NCBI RefSeq assembly: GCF_052180255.1
Contig: NZ_CP197466.1
Coordinates: 2,232,001-2,296,000, forward strand
Reading direction: 5' to 3'
DNA: 64,000 nt
Source: Paenibacillus_AM sp052180255
Lineage (GTDB): Bacteria; Bacillota; Bacilli; Paenibacillales; NBRC-103111
Shown here: in pieces, positions 23,216 through 30,718 of the stretch
Layout: every line of letters begins with the position of its first letter
Numbering within the stretch: the first letter of the stretch is position 1
The notes under the pieces: generated by a model
The model's database searches: none
The model's input: only the letters and a program-made list of their open reading frames with translations
Told to the model about the DNA's origin: nothing
Position numbers and translations under genes: made by a program

Positions 23216-23611
23216 TTAGAAATTCATTTCGCAATCATGATTCTCCCACACATCAAACAAATTCCCATCAAGATCCTCAAGAGTAAAAAACTTACCATAT
23301 TGTCCTTCATCAAATAATTCCCCTACGTGAACATTCTCTTGTACTAGATATGTATGCAAACTAATGATATCATCTGTATAAAAAGTCGTTACCCAACGTT
23401 TCTTACCATTAACTTCGAAAACTGCTCTTGATTCGCTGGCTGATTGAACTAAAACTAATATTGGTCTATTATCTTTGAACAATCCTAAATTATCAGTCCT
23501 CTTATTTCTGATGTTAAATCCAAAATGTCTAACATACCATTCAGATGCCTTCTCCAAATCACTTACAGGTATTACGTTATAAGCTATTCCTAAAATTCTT
23601 CCTTTACTCAT
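23216..23611 (-). CDS. VOC superfamily (glyoxalase/bleomycin-resistance) protein
   Basis: A 131-residue protein from the ATG at 23611 behind TTGGAGGAATT. Two beta-alpha-beta-beta-beta modules are visible: AYNVIPVSDLEKASEWYVRHFGF ... PILVLVQ and VTTFYTDDIISLHTYLV ... FFTLEDLDGNLFDVWE, the second with the metal-ligand Glu position of the family. These small proteins include fosfomycin and bleomycin resistance factors and lyases; the reaction is unknown. It is the only gene of the first complete cassette, 23014-23692. Confidence 0.88.
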   Translation of the reverse strand: MSKGRILGIAYNVIPVSDLEKASEWYVRHFGFNIRNKRTDNLGLFKDNRPILVLVQSASESRAVFEVNGKKRWVTTFYTDDIISLHTYLVQENVHVGELFDEGQYGKFFTLEDLDGNLFDVWENHDCEMNF

Positions 23612-23687
23612 TTTGAATTCCTCCAATTTGGTTTTGGTTTATATAAGATGCTTTATTCTGTTTTTCATAGTTTTGCATGCTATTTCC

Positions 23688-23712
23688 CATAACGTCTTAT
23701 TCACGAACTTCG
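23688..23712 (-). repeat. Truncated attC-like repeat K at the upstream edge of the array
   Basis: CATAACG-TCTTATTCACGAAC is recognisable, then the sequence diverges. It marks the upstream end (in gene direction) of the recognisable array; no partner arm follows. The stretch 23713-23820 holds a weak AT-rich inverted repeat and nothing else that I can support. Confidence 0.7.
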
Positions 23713-23819
23713 TAAATAATTCCATATGTAGAGTATTCTCGAAATTATTGAGCTATCCTGCCCGTTCGTATTATGAGATCAACCAGAACTTACTGGTTGA
23801 TCCTTTTGCATTTGCTTTG

Positions 23820-24200
23820 AGGATAAAGGTAGCTGGGTCGAACGTACCTGCCCGTGGGACTTGATAACCCGAGCGCTATAACGTTCCCCCCCTACTTGTC
23901 ATGACCATGATTGAGGCTGGTTGGGACACTTGATCCCGTATAACAAGCGATGCTATGGAGTGAAAAGAAGAACCTCAGGGGCAACCGGTAAATTTATACG
24001 TTAGGAGAAGTCGACCGATTTGATCGCAGGCATTGACCCAAGTGTCTTCGCTTCAGGCAAGTTCATGGCAACCCGCAATCGGATCACCAAACGTGGCTCA
24101 AGGCAGTTACGATCCGCAAAAGAGCCAAAGGAAAGCCGCACAAGGTGGTACTAATGGCCTGTGCAAATAAGCCGGTTCATTGGCTTGTACCATACGAATT
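23820..24200 (+). pseudogene. Internally deleted remnant of a second IS110-family element
   Basis: The leader resembles that of the intact IS: GCTGGTTGGG, a nine-base loop and CCCGTAT at 23916-23941 copy the donor-loop hairpin at 18072-18096. Then, from 24027, the frame reads AGIDPSVFASGKFMATRNR and ITKRGSRQLR, and after a frameshift KGKPHKVVLMACANK: the C-terminal part of an IS110 transposase. The N-terminal 300 codons are gone. It sits next to the truncated repeat K. Confidence 0.75.
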
Positions 24201-24214
24201 CCAATTACAACTCG

Positions 24215-24562
24215 TTATTTCTCCCAAAGCTCGACCAGTCGACCTTCAGGATCTTCAATCCAAATAAACTTTCCAAATTCACTAATCTCTTTTTTCTTTG
24301 CAAGAGGTACACCAATATGTTCAAGATGCTTAATAGTCTCGTTTAGATTATGTACTTGGAAATTTAACATCACTTGTTGTTCTGTTGGAAAATAACTGTC
24401 ATTCTCGGTAAAGAAAGAGAAGATAGTCTCATTTCCTAATTGGGGTTTAATCACAGTCCCATTCCAATCTTCTATTTCAATCTTCAACACTTCACTGTAC
24501 CATTTTTTTACAACTTCAAGATTCTTAGTTCTCCAAAATATTCCTCCGAAACCTTTTATCAC
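24215..24562 (-). CDS. VOC superfamily protein
   Basis: A 115-residue protein that probably starts at the GTG at 24562, nine bases after AGGAG. It has the paired VOC modules: GIFWRTKNLEVVKKWYSEVL and VMLNFQVHNLNETIKHLEHIGV ... FIWIEDPEGRLVELWE, ending in the conserved DPEGRLVELWE where the Glu is a metal ligand. It differs from the VOC protein at 23216. No recombination repeat flanks it directly, so it is uncertain whether it was ever a cassette. The function is unknown; glyoxalase or antibiotic-binding roles are typical. Confidence 0.88.
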   Translation of the reverse strand: MIKGFGGIFWRTKNLEVVKKWYSEVLKIEIEDWNGTVIKPQLGNETIFSFFTENDSYFPTEQQVMLNFQVHNLNETIKHLEHIGVPLAKKKEISEFGKFIWIEDPEGRLVELWEK

Positions 24563-24669
24563 TGTATCTAACTCCTGTCTGTCATCAAATTTTTAGCTAT
24601 CCGATTACATTAGATATTCGAGATTTAAATTTAAGTTCCTTTTTCAACCATATGCCAATAATAATGAAA

Positions 24670-24696
24670 AACCGTTCCTCTATTCGGGAAACGGTT
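24670..24696 (-). terminator. Terminator of the DrrAB-pentapeptide operon
   Basis: AACCGTTCC and GGAAACGGTT form a stem, and on the minus strand TTTTTC follows. It lies about 95 bases after the permease gene. Confidence 0.7.
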
Positions 24697-24788
24697 CGTT
24701 ATTTTTGTAACTGCGACACAGTCCAATACTCGATTTCTCCAAATTGTAATTCGACGTTCGTATATTTGTTTAGCTAGAATGTTTTTTT

Positions 24789-25556
24789 TCATACTCGCTT
24801 TTTATACACTCTCATTGCAAAGACATAAGCAAGAATCATAATTCCAATACACCACGCGAGCGCGATCCATATATCGTTGCCGACTGGCTGACCTGACAGT
24901 AATGCGCGGATAGTTTCCACGATTGAAGTCACCGGCTGGTTTTCTGCAAAGACGCGAACGACGGTTGGCATGGATTCGGTTGGTACAAATGCGGAGCTGA
25001 TAAATGGTAGGAAGATAAGCGGGTAGGAAAAGGCGCTAGCACCATCGACTGTTTTTGCGGACAGTCCGGCAATTGCTGCGACCCAAGTTAAGGCTAGAGT
25101 AAACAGTACGAGTATGCCAGCTACGGCAAGCCATGGCAGCAATCCCGCGGACGAACGAAAACCCATAACGAGCGCTACAAGAATAATGATGACCACTGAT
25201 AAGACGTTGGATACTAGCGAGGTTAGCACATGCCCCCAAAGCAAGGCAGAACGTGAAATTGGCATAGTTTGAAAACGCTCGAATATTCCCCTCTGCACAT
25301 CGGTGAACAAACGGAAAGCCGTGTAGGATATTCCGCTAGCAATAGCCATAAGGAGTATTCCGGGTAACAGGTAATTCACATAGTTGTCCGTACCGGTTTG
25401 AATTGCACCGCCTAATACATAGACGAACAGCAACATCATTGCGATCGGCATGATGGTGACCGTGATGATGGTGTCCATACTACGGGAAATATGGCGCATG
25501 GAACGCCCAAGCATAACGCTAATATCAATGAAGAAATGTTTTTTTGCCGTCTCCAT
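24789..25556 (-). CDS. ABC-2 type permease (DrrB-like)
   Basis: A 255-residue protein with six membrane helices and the ABC-2/DrrB plan: a cytoplasmic N-terminal segment ending in MRHISRSMDTIITVTIMP, the GIFERFQTMPISRSALLWGHV coupling helix, and the conserved LPFISSAFVPTESMP loop before the last helices. It pairs with the ATPase at 25557, with which it is contiguous. DrrAB transporters export daunorubicin-type drugs; the substrate here is unknown. Last gene of the PadR-led operon. Confidence 0.92.
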   Translation of the reverse strand: METAKKHFFIDISVMLGRSMRHISRSMDTIITVTIMPIAMMLLFVYVLGGAIQTGTDNYVNYLLPGILLMAIASGISYTAFRLFTDVQRGIFERFQTMPISRSALLWGHVLTSLVSNVLSVVIIILVALVMGFRSSAGLLPWLAVAGILVLFTLALTWVAAIAGLSAKTVDGASAFSYPLIFLPFISSAFVPTESMPTVVRVFAENQPVTSIVETIRALLSGQPVGNDIWIALAWCIGIMILAYVFAMRVYKKRV

Positions 25557-26327
25557 TTACTTTCCCTCCTGTTTGCCGATGATTGCGAGGAAGATCTCCT
25601 CTAATGTCGGCTGTTTTTCTACATACTCCACTTTTGCGGACGGGAACATCTTCTTTAACTCCGGGAGCGTGCCGCTCACGATAATCCTGCCTTCGTGCAA
25701 AATAGCAATCCGGTCTGCAAGCTGCTCAGCCTCCTCCAAATACTGTGTGGTGAGAAGTACCGTCGTCCCCCCGTCGGCAAGCTCCTTAACAATCTTCCAA
25801 ACTTCAATCCGTGCCTCAGGGTCAAGACCGGTTGTCGGCTCATCTAGAAAAATGATTTGCGGTTTCCCCACAAGGCTTAAGGCGATGTCGAGCCTGCGGC
25901 GCATTCCTCCCGAATAAGTAGACACTTTGCGGTCTGCGGCGTCTGTCAAGCCGAAGCGTTTGAGCACGTCCTCCGCAACCTGATGTGGGTTTTTGAGGTA
26001 TCTCAGCTTGGCAATCATGATCAGATTTTCCCGTCCAGTCAAAATTTCATCCACGGCAGCAAATTGCCCGGTCAGACTGATCGATTGCCGTACGTCATCC
26101 GGTTTTGATGAAACATCGAATCCATTTATGGTTGCGGTTCCACCATCTGGTTTGAGCAGCGTGGTGAGGATTTTGACAACCGTTGTCTTGCCTGCCCCAT
26201 TGGAGCCAAGGAGAGCGAATATACTCCCCTTCTCCACCTCAAAATCTACACCCTTCAGCACTTGATGCTGCTTATAGGATTTTTGTAGTCCTTTTACTTG
26301 AATAGATTTGGTTTGCACAGTTTGCAT
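25557..26327 (-). CDS. ABC transporter ATPase (DrrA-like)
   Basis: A 256-residue ATPase: Walker A GSNGAGKTT at about residues 38-46, signature YSGGMRRRLDIALSL at about 138, Walker B IIFLDEPTTGLDPEAR at about 158-173, switch histidine replaced by Gln in TTQYLEEAEQLAD, as is normal for DrrA. The short C-terminal part is cut back compared with typical DrrA (about 330 residues). Energises drug export through the permease at 24789. Confidence 0.93.
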   Translation of the reverse strand: MQTVQTKSIQVKGLQKSYKQHQVLKGVDFEVEKGSIFALLGSNGAGKTTVVKILTTLLKPDGGTATINGFDVSSKPDDVRQSISLTGQFAAVDEILTGRENLIMIAKLRYLKNPHQVAEDVLKRFGLTDAADRKVSTYSGGMRRRLDIALSLVGKPQIIFLDEPTTGLDPEARIEVWKIVKELADGGTTVLLTTQYLEEAEQLADRIAILHEGRIIVSGTLPELKKMFPSAKVEYVEKQPTLEEIFLAIIGKQEGK

Positions 26328-26357
26328 CGAATTCCCTCCCTTAATTAGTTAATTCTC

Positions 26358-27224
26358 TTAAATAACCGTAACTTTCGACAAATCGGCTCCCATGCCTTTG
26401 AGACTAGCAAAGGTCAGTTTATCCATCATTGCACCGTCAAAGCTGATCGTTTTGATCATACGATAGTACTTATTAGTCAAAGTAAACCCCGGCTGGAAAG
26501 AAACATTTTTTAATGTAGCACCTTTAAAAGAAACTCCGGTTAATGCCGTTTTTTCAAACTTAACACCGATAAACGTAAGGCCTTCCAATCTTTGACCGCT
26601 TAGATCGGTATACTTGAAGTCCACCCCATCAAATACACAATTTTTAAAAATCGCTTTTCGCAGATCGGTCATTGTTAGCGTCACGTCAGTCATTCTTACT
26701 CCAGTGAATTTGGCTCCGTCAAGACCTGATTTGCTGAAGTTGGTTCGTACAAGAATTGTCTTATTGAAACTTGCATTGGAGAGGTCAAGTATGGATAGGC
26801 TGCAATCTGTCAGATTCGCGCCGTCAAAATTGGCTTCGCGTACGTCGCTACCCTTAAACGAACTGCCTGTCAAATCTGCGCCAGAAAAGTCGGAACCGCG
26901 CAGCCCACTACTATTAAACTTTCCTTTGTGAGCAGTTACGCCTGCAAAGTCGCTCTTCGTTAGGTTGCTTGCGCTAAAGTTTGTCACCACTTGCCGCTCT
27001 AGCGAGCGGGAGAGGTTGGCAACTTCAAGAATGGTTTGTTCAATATCGCCGATACTATCAATGGTCATCTTATACGCAGTTTCTTCGTCTTTCCCCTCAG
27101 CTCTGAGATCATTAAATCGTTCCTGTAAATCAAAGAGCAGGTCTGCCTTTAATTCGGTGACGCTCTTGACCCCGTCGTATGGCGTAAAAACGCCGTTCAA
27201 ATAGTCCGTCAATTTCTTATTCAT
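26358..27224 (-). CDS. Pentapeptide-repeat protein with N-terminal permease-prefix domain
   Basis: A 288-residue protein. Residues 1-75 (MNKKLTDYLNGVFTPYDGVK ... TAYKMTIDSIGDIEQTI) are the helical prefix domain often found in front of permeases and next to padR genes. Residues about 85-280 form tandem A(N/D)LXX pentapeptide repeats (SDFSGADLTGSSFKGSDVREANF), which build a right-handed beta helix. Pentapeptide proteins such as Qnr/MfpA mimic DNA and protect gyrase, but others have different roles. The gene lies between padR and an ABC exporter, so a link to resistance is plausible yet unproven. Confidence 0.9.
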   Translation of the reverse strand: MNKKLTDYLNGVFTPYDGVKSVTELKADLLFDLQERFNDLRAEGKDEETAYKMTIDSIGDIEQTILEVANLSRSLERQVVTNFSASNLTKSDFAGVTAHKGKFNSSGLRGSDFSGADLTGSSFKGSDVREANFDGANLTDCSLSILDLSNASFNKTILVRTNFSKSGLDGAKFTGVRMTDVTLTMTDLRKAIFKNCVFDGVDFKYTDLSGQRLEGLTFIGVKFEKTALTGVSFKGATLKNVSFQPGFTLTNKYYRMIKTISFDGAMMDKLTFASLKGMGADLSKVTVI

Positions 27225-27238
27225 CTCATCAAATCTCC

Positions 27239-27568
27239 TTATAACAAATTATCTAACACACCTTTTGCATACTCCCAATTGCTTTTATTGCGGGCGTAAG
27301 TTTCCTTGCCCCTTTCGGTAATCCTAAAATACTTTCGCCGTCCGCCCTGAGATTCATCACCCCAATACCACTCGATATCGCCGCCTGCTTCAAGCCGCCG
27401 GAAGCTGGAGTACATCGTGGCTTCCTTTAATTCATACTCATCGCCCGAACGCTCGGCAATCAGCTTAACAATCTCGTAACCGTAACGATCAGCTTCGGAC
27501 AAGAGTCGTAATATCATCGTATCCGTATGTCCGCGGAGCAGGTCGGATGTGATCTTGTTCTCGCTCAT
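27239..27568 (-). CDS. PadR-family transcriptional regulator
   Basis: A 109-residue winged-helix protein of the short PadR type: LLRGHTDTMILRLLSEADRYGYEIVKLIAERSG ... ELKEATMYSSFRRLEAGGDIEWYW ... GRRKYFRITERGKE. PadR proteins repress efflux or phenolic-acid genes and are released by their ligand. It is the first gene of the operon with the pentapeptide protein and DrrAB-like exporter, 14 bases apart. The most likely job is drug-responsive control of that exporter. Confidence 0.93.
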   Translation of the reverse strand: MSENKITSDLLRGHTDTMILRLLSEADRYGYEIVKLIAERSGDEYELKEATMYSSFRRLEAGGDIEWYWGDESQGGRRKYFRITERGKETYARNKSNWEYAKGVLDNLL

Positions 27569-27674
27569 TCAATCACCTCCATAACAGCATAATAAGATAT
27601 ATTACTATGACTGTCAAGGTACTATTTCAACTAAAATACTTTGTCCTTAACAATTCATGCATCCATAATAAAAA

Positions 27675-27694
27675 AAACCGCGCAGGGCGCGGTT
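27675..27694 (-). terminator. GC-rich terminator after nagA
   Basis: AACCGCGC and GCGCGGTT pair around AGG, flanked by A-rich sequence on the left and T-rich sequence on the right, so it works on both strands. It ends the deoR-nagA transcript. Confidence 0.85.
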
Positions 27695-27801
27695 TTCTTG
27701 GGAGTATACACCCCAAACTTTATATCTGAAAAATGCCATCATTTATTTCTATACTTCGTTAGCTTCATGGACCGCCTTCTGACGCGTTCTAGCTCCCGTT
27801 C

Positions 27802-28950
27802 TTACTTAACCTGTTGCCCCCCGATCATCGTCCATTGTACTTCATACTTCTCATTGAGGAGGACAAAATCCGCATCACAGCCGATTTCAATTTTCCCTTT
27901 GCTCGACAAACCTAGAATACGAGCAGGCGATGTCGAAGCCATCTGAACAGCATCTGTGAAGGATATTCCATTCTCTACTGTTAGTCTCAACGCTTCATTC
28001 ATCGTCACCGTGCTCGAAGCCAAAGTACCGTCCGCTAGCCTTGCAATCCCCTCGGATACAGTGACATGGTGGCCGCCAAACAGGTATTCGCCATCGCCCA
28101 GCCCCATCGCTTGAAGCGCGTCTGTAATGAGCACCATTCCTTCCGGTCCTTTGATTCGATGCATCAGTCGGAGGATAGCAGGATGAAGATGGACTTGGTC
28201 GACAATTGCTTGCAGACTTACATGCTGTTCCTCGAATGCGGCAACTATCAGACCGGGGTCTCGATGATGAATCGGTCTCATTCCGTTAAAGCAATGTGTC
28301 ACATGACTCGCGCCTGCTCCAAATGCTTCCTTCGCTTCCTCATACGTGGCGTCGGAGTGCGCAACAGCAATGACAACCCCCTGATCCTTTAAGTAGGAAA
28401 TCAGTTCTAATCCACCCGATAATTCTGGAGCAATCGTCACCATTTTAATGAGCGAACCCGCTTCTTGGAAAATAAGCTTCATTTCATCGAGATCAGGGTG
28501 GCGAAGATACTTCTCATTCTGCATCCCTTTTCGCTTCGGATTCAAATAGGGCCCTTCCAAGTGAATGCCGGCAATCTTCGCGCCTTGCTCACGGCCGATC
28601 ACTGATATCACGCTACGAATCATGTTTAGCAGATCATCCATCGTTGAACTTACGGATGTCGCTAAGAACGAGGTGCATCCGGTTGCAGCACACATGCGGG
28701 ATACTTCTTGAATACTAGCCTCCGTGCCATCCATCATATCGTAGCCATTGGCTCCGTGGATATGAACATCTATCATTCCAGGGATGAGCCACATCCCATT
28801 GCCATCTATCCGTTCGTACTGCTCGTCAAATTGCAGGGCTTCTTGCGTCTCAATTCGCTCGATCTTCCCATCTGTGACCCAGACTGTAGCGGAAGGTAGT
28901 ATTTGATGCGGAAGCAGTAAGTTCACATGTTGAATAATTTTGTTGTTCAT
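27802..28950 (-). CDS. nagA: N-acetylglucosamine-6-phosphate deacetylase
   Basis: A 382-residue amidohydrolase: metal motif DVHIHG at about residues 60-65, HLEGPYLN around 130, HCFNGM near 215 and the catalytic Asp in VLITDALQAMG near 275. NagA removes acetate from GlcNAc-6-phosphate so that glucosamine-6-phosphate can enter glycolysis or wall synthesis. Full length. It follows the DeoR regulator by two bases in the same operon; no nagB is in the window, so the regulon may be split elsewhere. The call is secure. Confidence 0.95.
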   Translation of the reverse strand: MNNKIIQHVNLLLPHQILPSATVWVTDGKIERIETQEALQFDEQYERIDGNGMWLIPGMIDVHIHGANGYDMMDGTEASIQEVSRMCAATGCTSFLATSVSSTMDDLLNMIRSVISVIGREQGAKIAGIHLEGPYLNPKRKGMQNEKYLRHPDLDEMKLIFQEAGSLIKMVTIAPELSGGLELISYLKDQGVVIAVAHSDATYEEAKEAFGAGASHVTHCFNGMRPIHHRDPGLIVAAFEEQHVSLQAIVDQVHLHPAILRLMHRIKGPEGMVLITDALQAMGLGDGEYLFGGHHVTVSEGIARLADGTLASSTVTMNEALRLTVENGISFTDAVQMASTSPARILGLSSKGKIEIGCDADFVLLNEKYEVQWTMIGGQQVK

Positions 28951-28952
28951 CT

Positions 28953-29735
28953 CTATTCAACTCCGTCCTGAGGATTATTTGTCGTACATTCAAACAGTGT
29001 GATATTTTTCCGGTCTAATACCTCTCTCATTTCGCTCGAGATGGACTGATCTGTCACGATGATATCCACGTAATCAATATCTAACTTAAATCTTGATTTT
29101 GCCGCGAATTTCGAATGATCCACAACTAGGATTACTTGATCCGACTGCTTGGCCATTTCTTTCTTCACTCGAACATCTTCTTCATAGGGATAATAGAGTC
29201 CGTCCGGCTGAACAGACGTTGCCCCAATATACGCCTTATCTGCTCGAATTTCACTAATCTTATCGATAATGGAAGGACCATATAATAAACGGTTCTGTGT
29301 ATGCAGATAGCCACCAAGTACATAAATGCTCAAATCATCTCGTTTGGAGAGAATGGCTACATTATCAATCGAATGTGTAACAGCGGTGATCTGTTTCGCC
29401 TGAATATGTTCCGCGACAAATTGAACCGTTGTCGATACGTCCAAGAATATCGTCTCATGATCGTGAATCAGCTTAGCTCCAAGCTTACCAATATGATTCT
29501 TACTGGTGGATTCCTCAATGAGACGATCCTGATAGGAAGAGAGCACCTTCTGAAGTTCTGGAAGAGCTACCCCACCATGCGTGCGAACAACAACTCCTTC
29601 TTGAACCAATTTGACAATATCTCTTCGCGCCGTATCTCTGGATACTTGAAAGATCGAGCATATCTCTCCAACGCTCATTGATTGATGTTGTTTTAAGTAA
29701 TCAAGAATTTTCAATAATCTTGTTTCTTGAAACAC
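28953..29735 (-). CDS. DeoR-family regulator of the nagA operon
   Basis: A 260-residue protein: a DeoR-type helix-turn-helix at about residues 20-50 (VGEICSIFQVSRDTARRDIVKL) and a C-terminal sugar-phosphate sensor (DeoRC) with GPSIIDKISEIRADKAYIGATSV and DHSKFAAKSRFK. It starts upstream of nagA with which it is coupled, so an amino-sugar phosphate is the likely inducer. Direct repeats reading AAGTATATACAAGT and AAGTATTAATAAGT just upstream (29776-29819) may be its operators. Confidence 0.92.
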   Translation of the reverse strand: MFQETRLLKILDYLKQHQSMSVGEICSIFQVSRDTARRDIVKLVQEGVVVRTHGGVALPELQKVLSSYQDRLIEESTSKNHIGKLGAKLIHDHETIFLDVSTTVQFVAEHIQAKQITAVTHSIDNVAILSKRDDLSIYVLGGYLHTQNRLLYGPSIIDKISEIRADKAYIGATSVQPDGLYYPYEEDVRVKKEMAKQSDQVILVVDHSKFAAKSRFKLDIDYVDIIVTDQSISSEMREVLDRKNITLFECTTNNPQDGVE

Positions 29736-29822
29736 CTTAATGCACTCCTCAGTTAAGCATTTTAATTTATTACTTAAGTATATACAAGTAATATACGAAA
29801 TTCAATAAGTATTAATAAGTAA

Positions 29823-29855
29823 AAAAGGATCCACCACAATGTAGTAGATCCATTT
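29823..29855 (-). terminator. Terminator after the GNAT gene
   Basis: GGATCCACCACA pairs imperfectly with TGTAGTAGATCC; the minus strand continues with TTTTTT. It ends transcription from the GNAT gene at 29987-30520. Confidence 0.75.
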
Positions 29856-29986
29856 CGCTTATTTTCTATAAAATGTACTGCTGATTTACTCCTGCAGTGA
29901 AGACGAATCTATAACTGCCGCCAAGTTGCATATTTTCAATACTGGCCCATGTAGTGATTTATATTTTAATTTTTTTACAAGTGATA

Positions 29987-30520
29987 TTATGCATGTTTCA
30001 ATTCAAATTCTTGTCTTGTCATCCCATAGCAAATACCATCATAATAGGTTCCTTTGGTGAAAATGATATTTCTTAGTTGACCCTCTTGCATGAAGCCTAT
30101 CTTTTCATGCAAGCGCATGGATGAATTATTGAAAGAATAAACAGTTGTATTTACTTTTTGATAAGCAAGCTCCAAAAAGAAAAAGCGAAGAACCATAAGG
30201 ATCATTTCTTTCGCATATCCTTTGCCTCTGTATGGTTCAAATACAGCCAAATTATAATCGAAGGTACCATTTTTCCGATCACAATCAAATGTTTCAATCA
30301 TACCAACAATATTATTATCTCTATCAACTGCAATAAAACGGAATTCATCTTCTTCCAATTGTTCTTCTACCCATTCTCTTATTTTATCAGCTGAACGAGG
30401 AAAATGAAGCGAGTCCATATTTCGTAGAATTTCAACATCTAATGATTCAAATATAACGATATCTTCAGGTTGAATTGCTCGTAGTGTAAGATTTTGTCCT
30501 GTCCAATAAGTAACTGCCAC
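29987..30520 (-). CDS. GNAT (RimJ/RimL/BltD-like) acetyltransferase
   Basis: A 177-residue protein. I use the GTG at 30520, ten bases after GGAGG; the longer frame starts inside the promoter region. RimJ-type features: LTLRAIQPEDIVIFESL, the acetyl-CoA loop YRGKGYAKEMILMVLRFFF, and SSMRLHEKIGFMQEGQLRN. The C-terminal end matches the spermidine/protein acetyltransferase group. It is a normal chromosomal gene without flanking repeats, unlike the GNATs of the cassette array. The substrate is unknown. Confidence 0.88.
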   Translation of the reverse strand: MAVTYWTGQNLTLRAIQPEDIVIFESLDVEILRNMDSLHFPRSADKIREWVEEQLEEDEFRFIAVDRDNNIVGMIETFDCDRKNGTFDYNLAVFEPYRGKGYAKEMILMVLRFFFLELAYQKVNTTVYSFNNSSMRLHEKIGFMQEGQLRNIIFTKGTYYDGICYGMTRQEFELKHA

Positions 30521-30718
30521 TTTAACTTTTCCTCCGTTATTTGTATTTTGGTAGTTGATAATAATTGGTTTTAATAACCAATTATTATAGTACATACGTA
30601 ATTAGTTTATAATAGTTACATATCCTTTTTGTGCTTCCATATTTATTTCCAATTAAGCTTCTGGGATAACTGTAAAATGCTCAATGAGTTCCTCTAACTC
30701 CCAATTTTTCTTCATCTA

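Noticed and set aside
23713..23820. attI-like platform at the upstream edge of the array
   Set aside because: Only a weak AT-rich inverted repeat is visible and no integrase gene or promoter follows; the assignment would be a guess.
24215..24562. The second VOC gene as an additional cassette
   Set aside because: No complete or partial repeat lies at either end in the right orientation, only IS110 debris downstream, so I left it out of the array.
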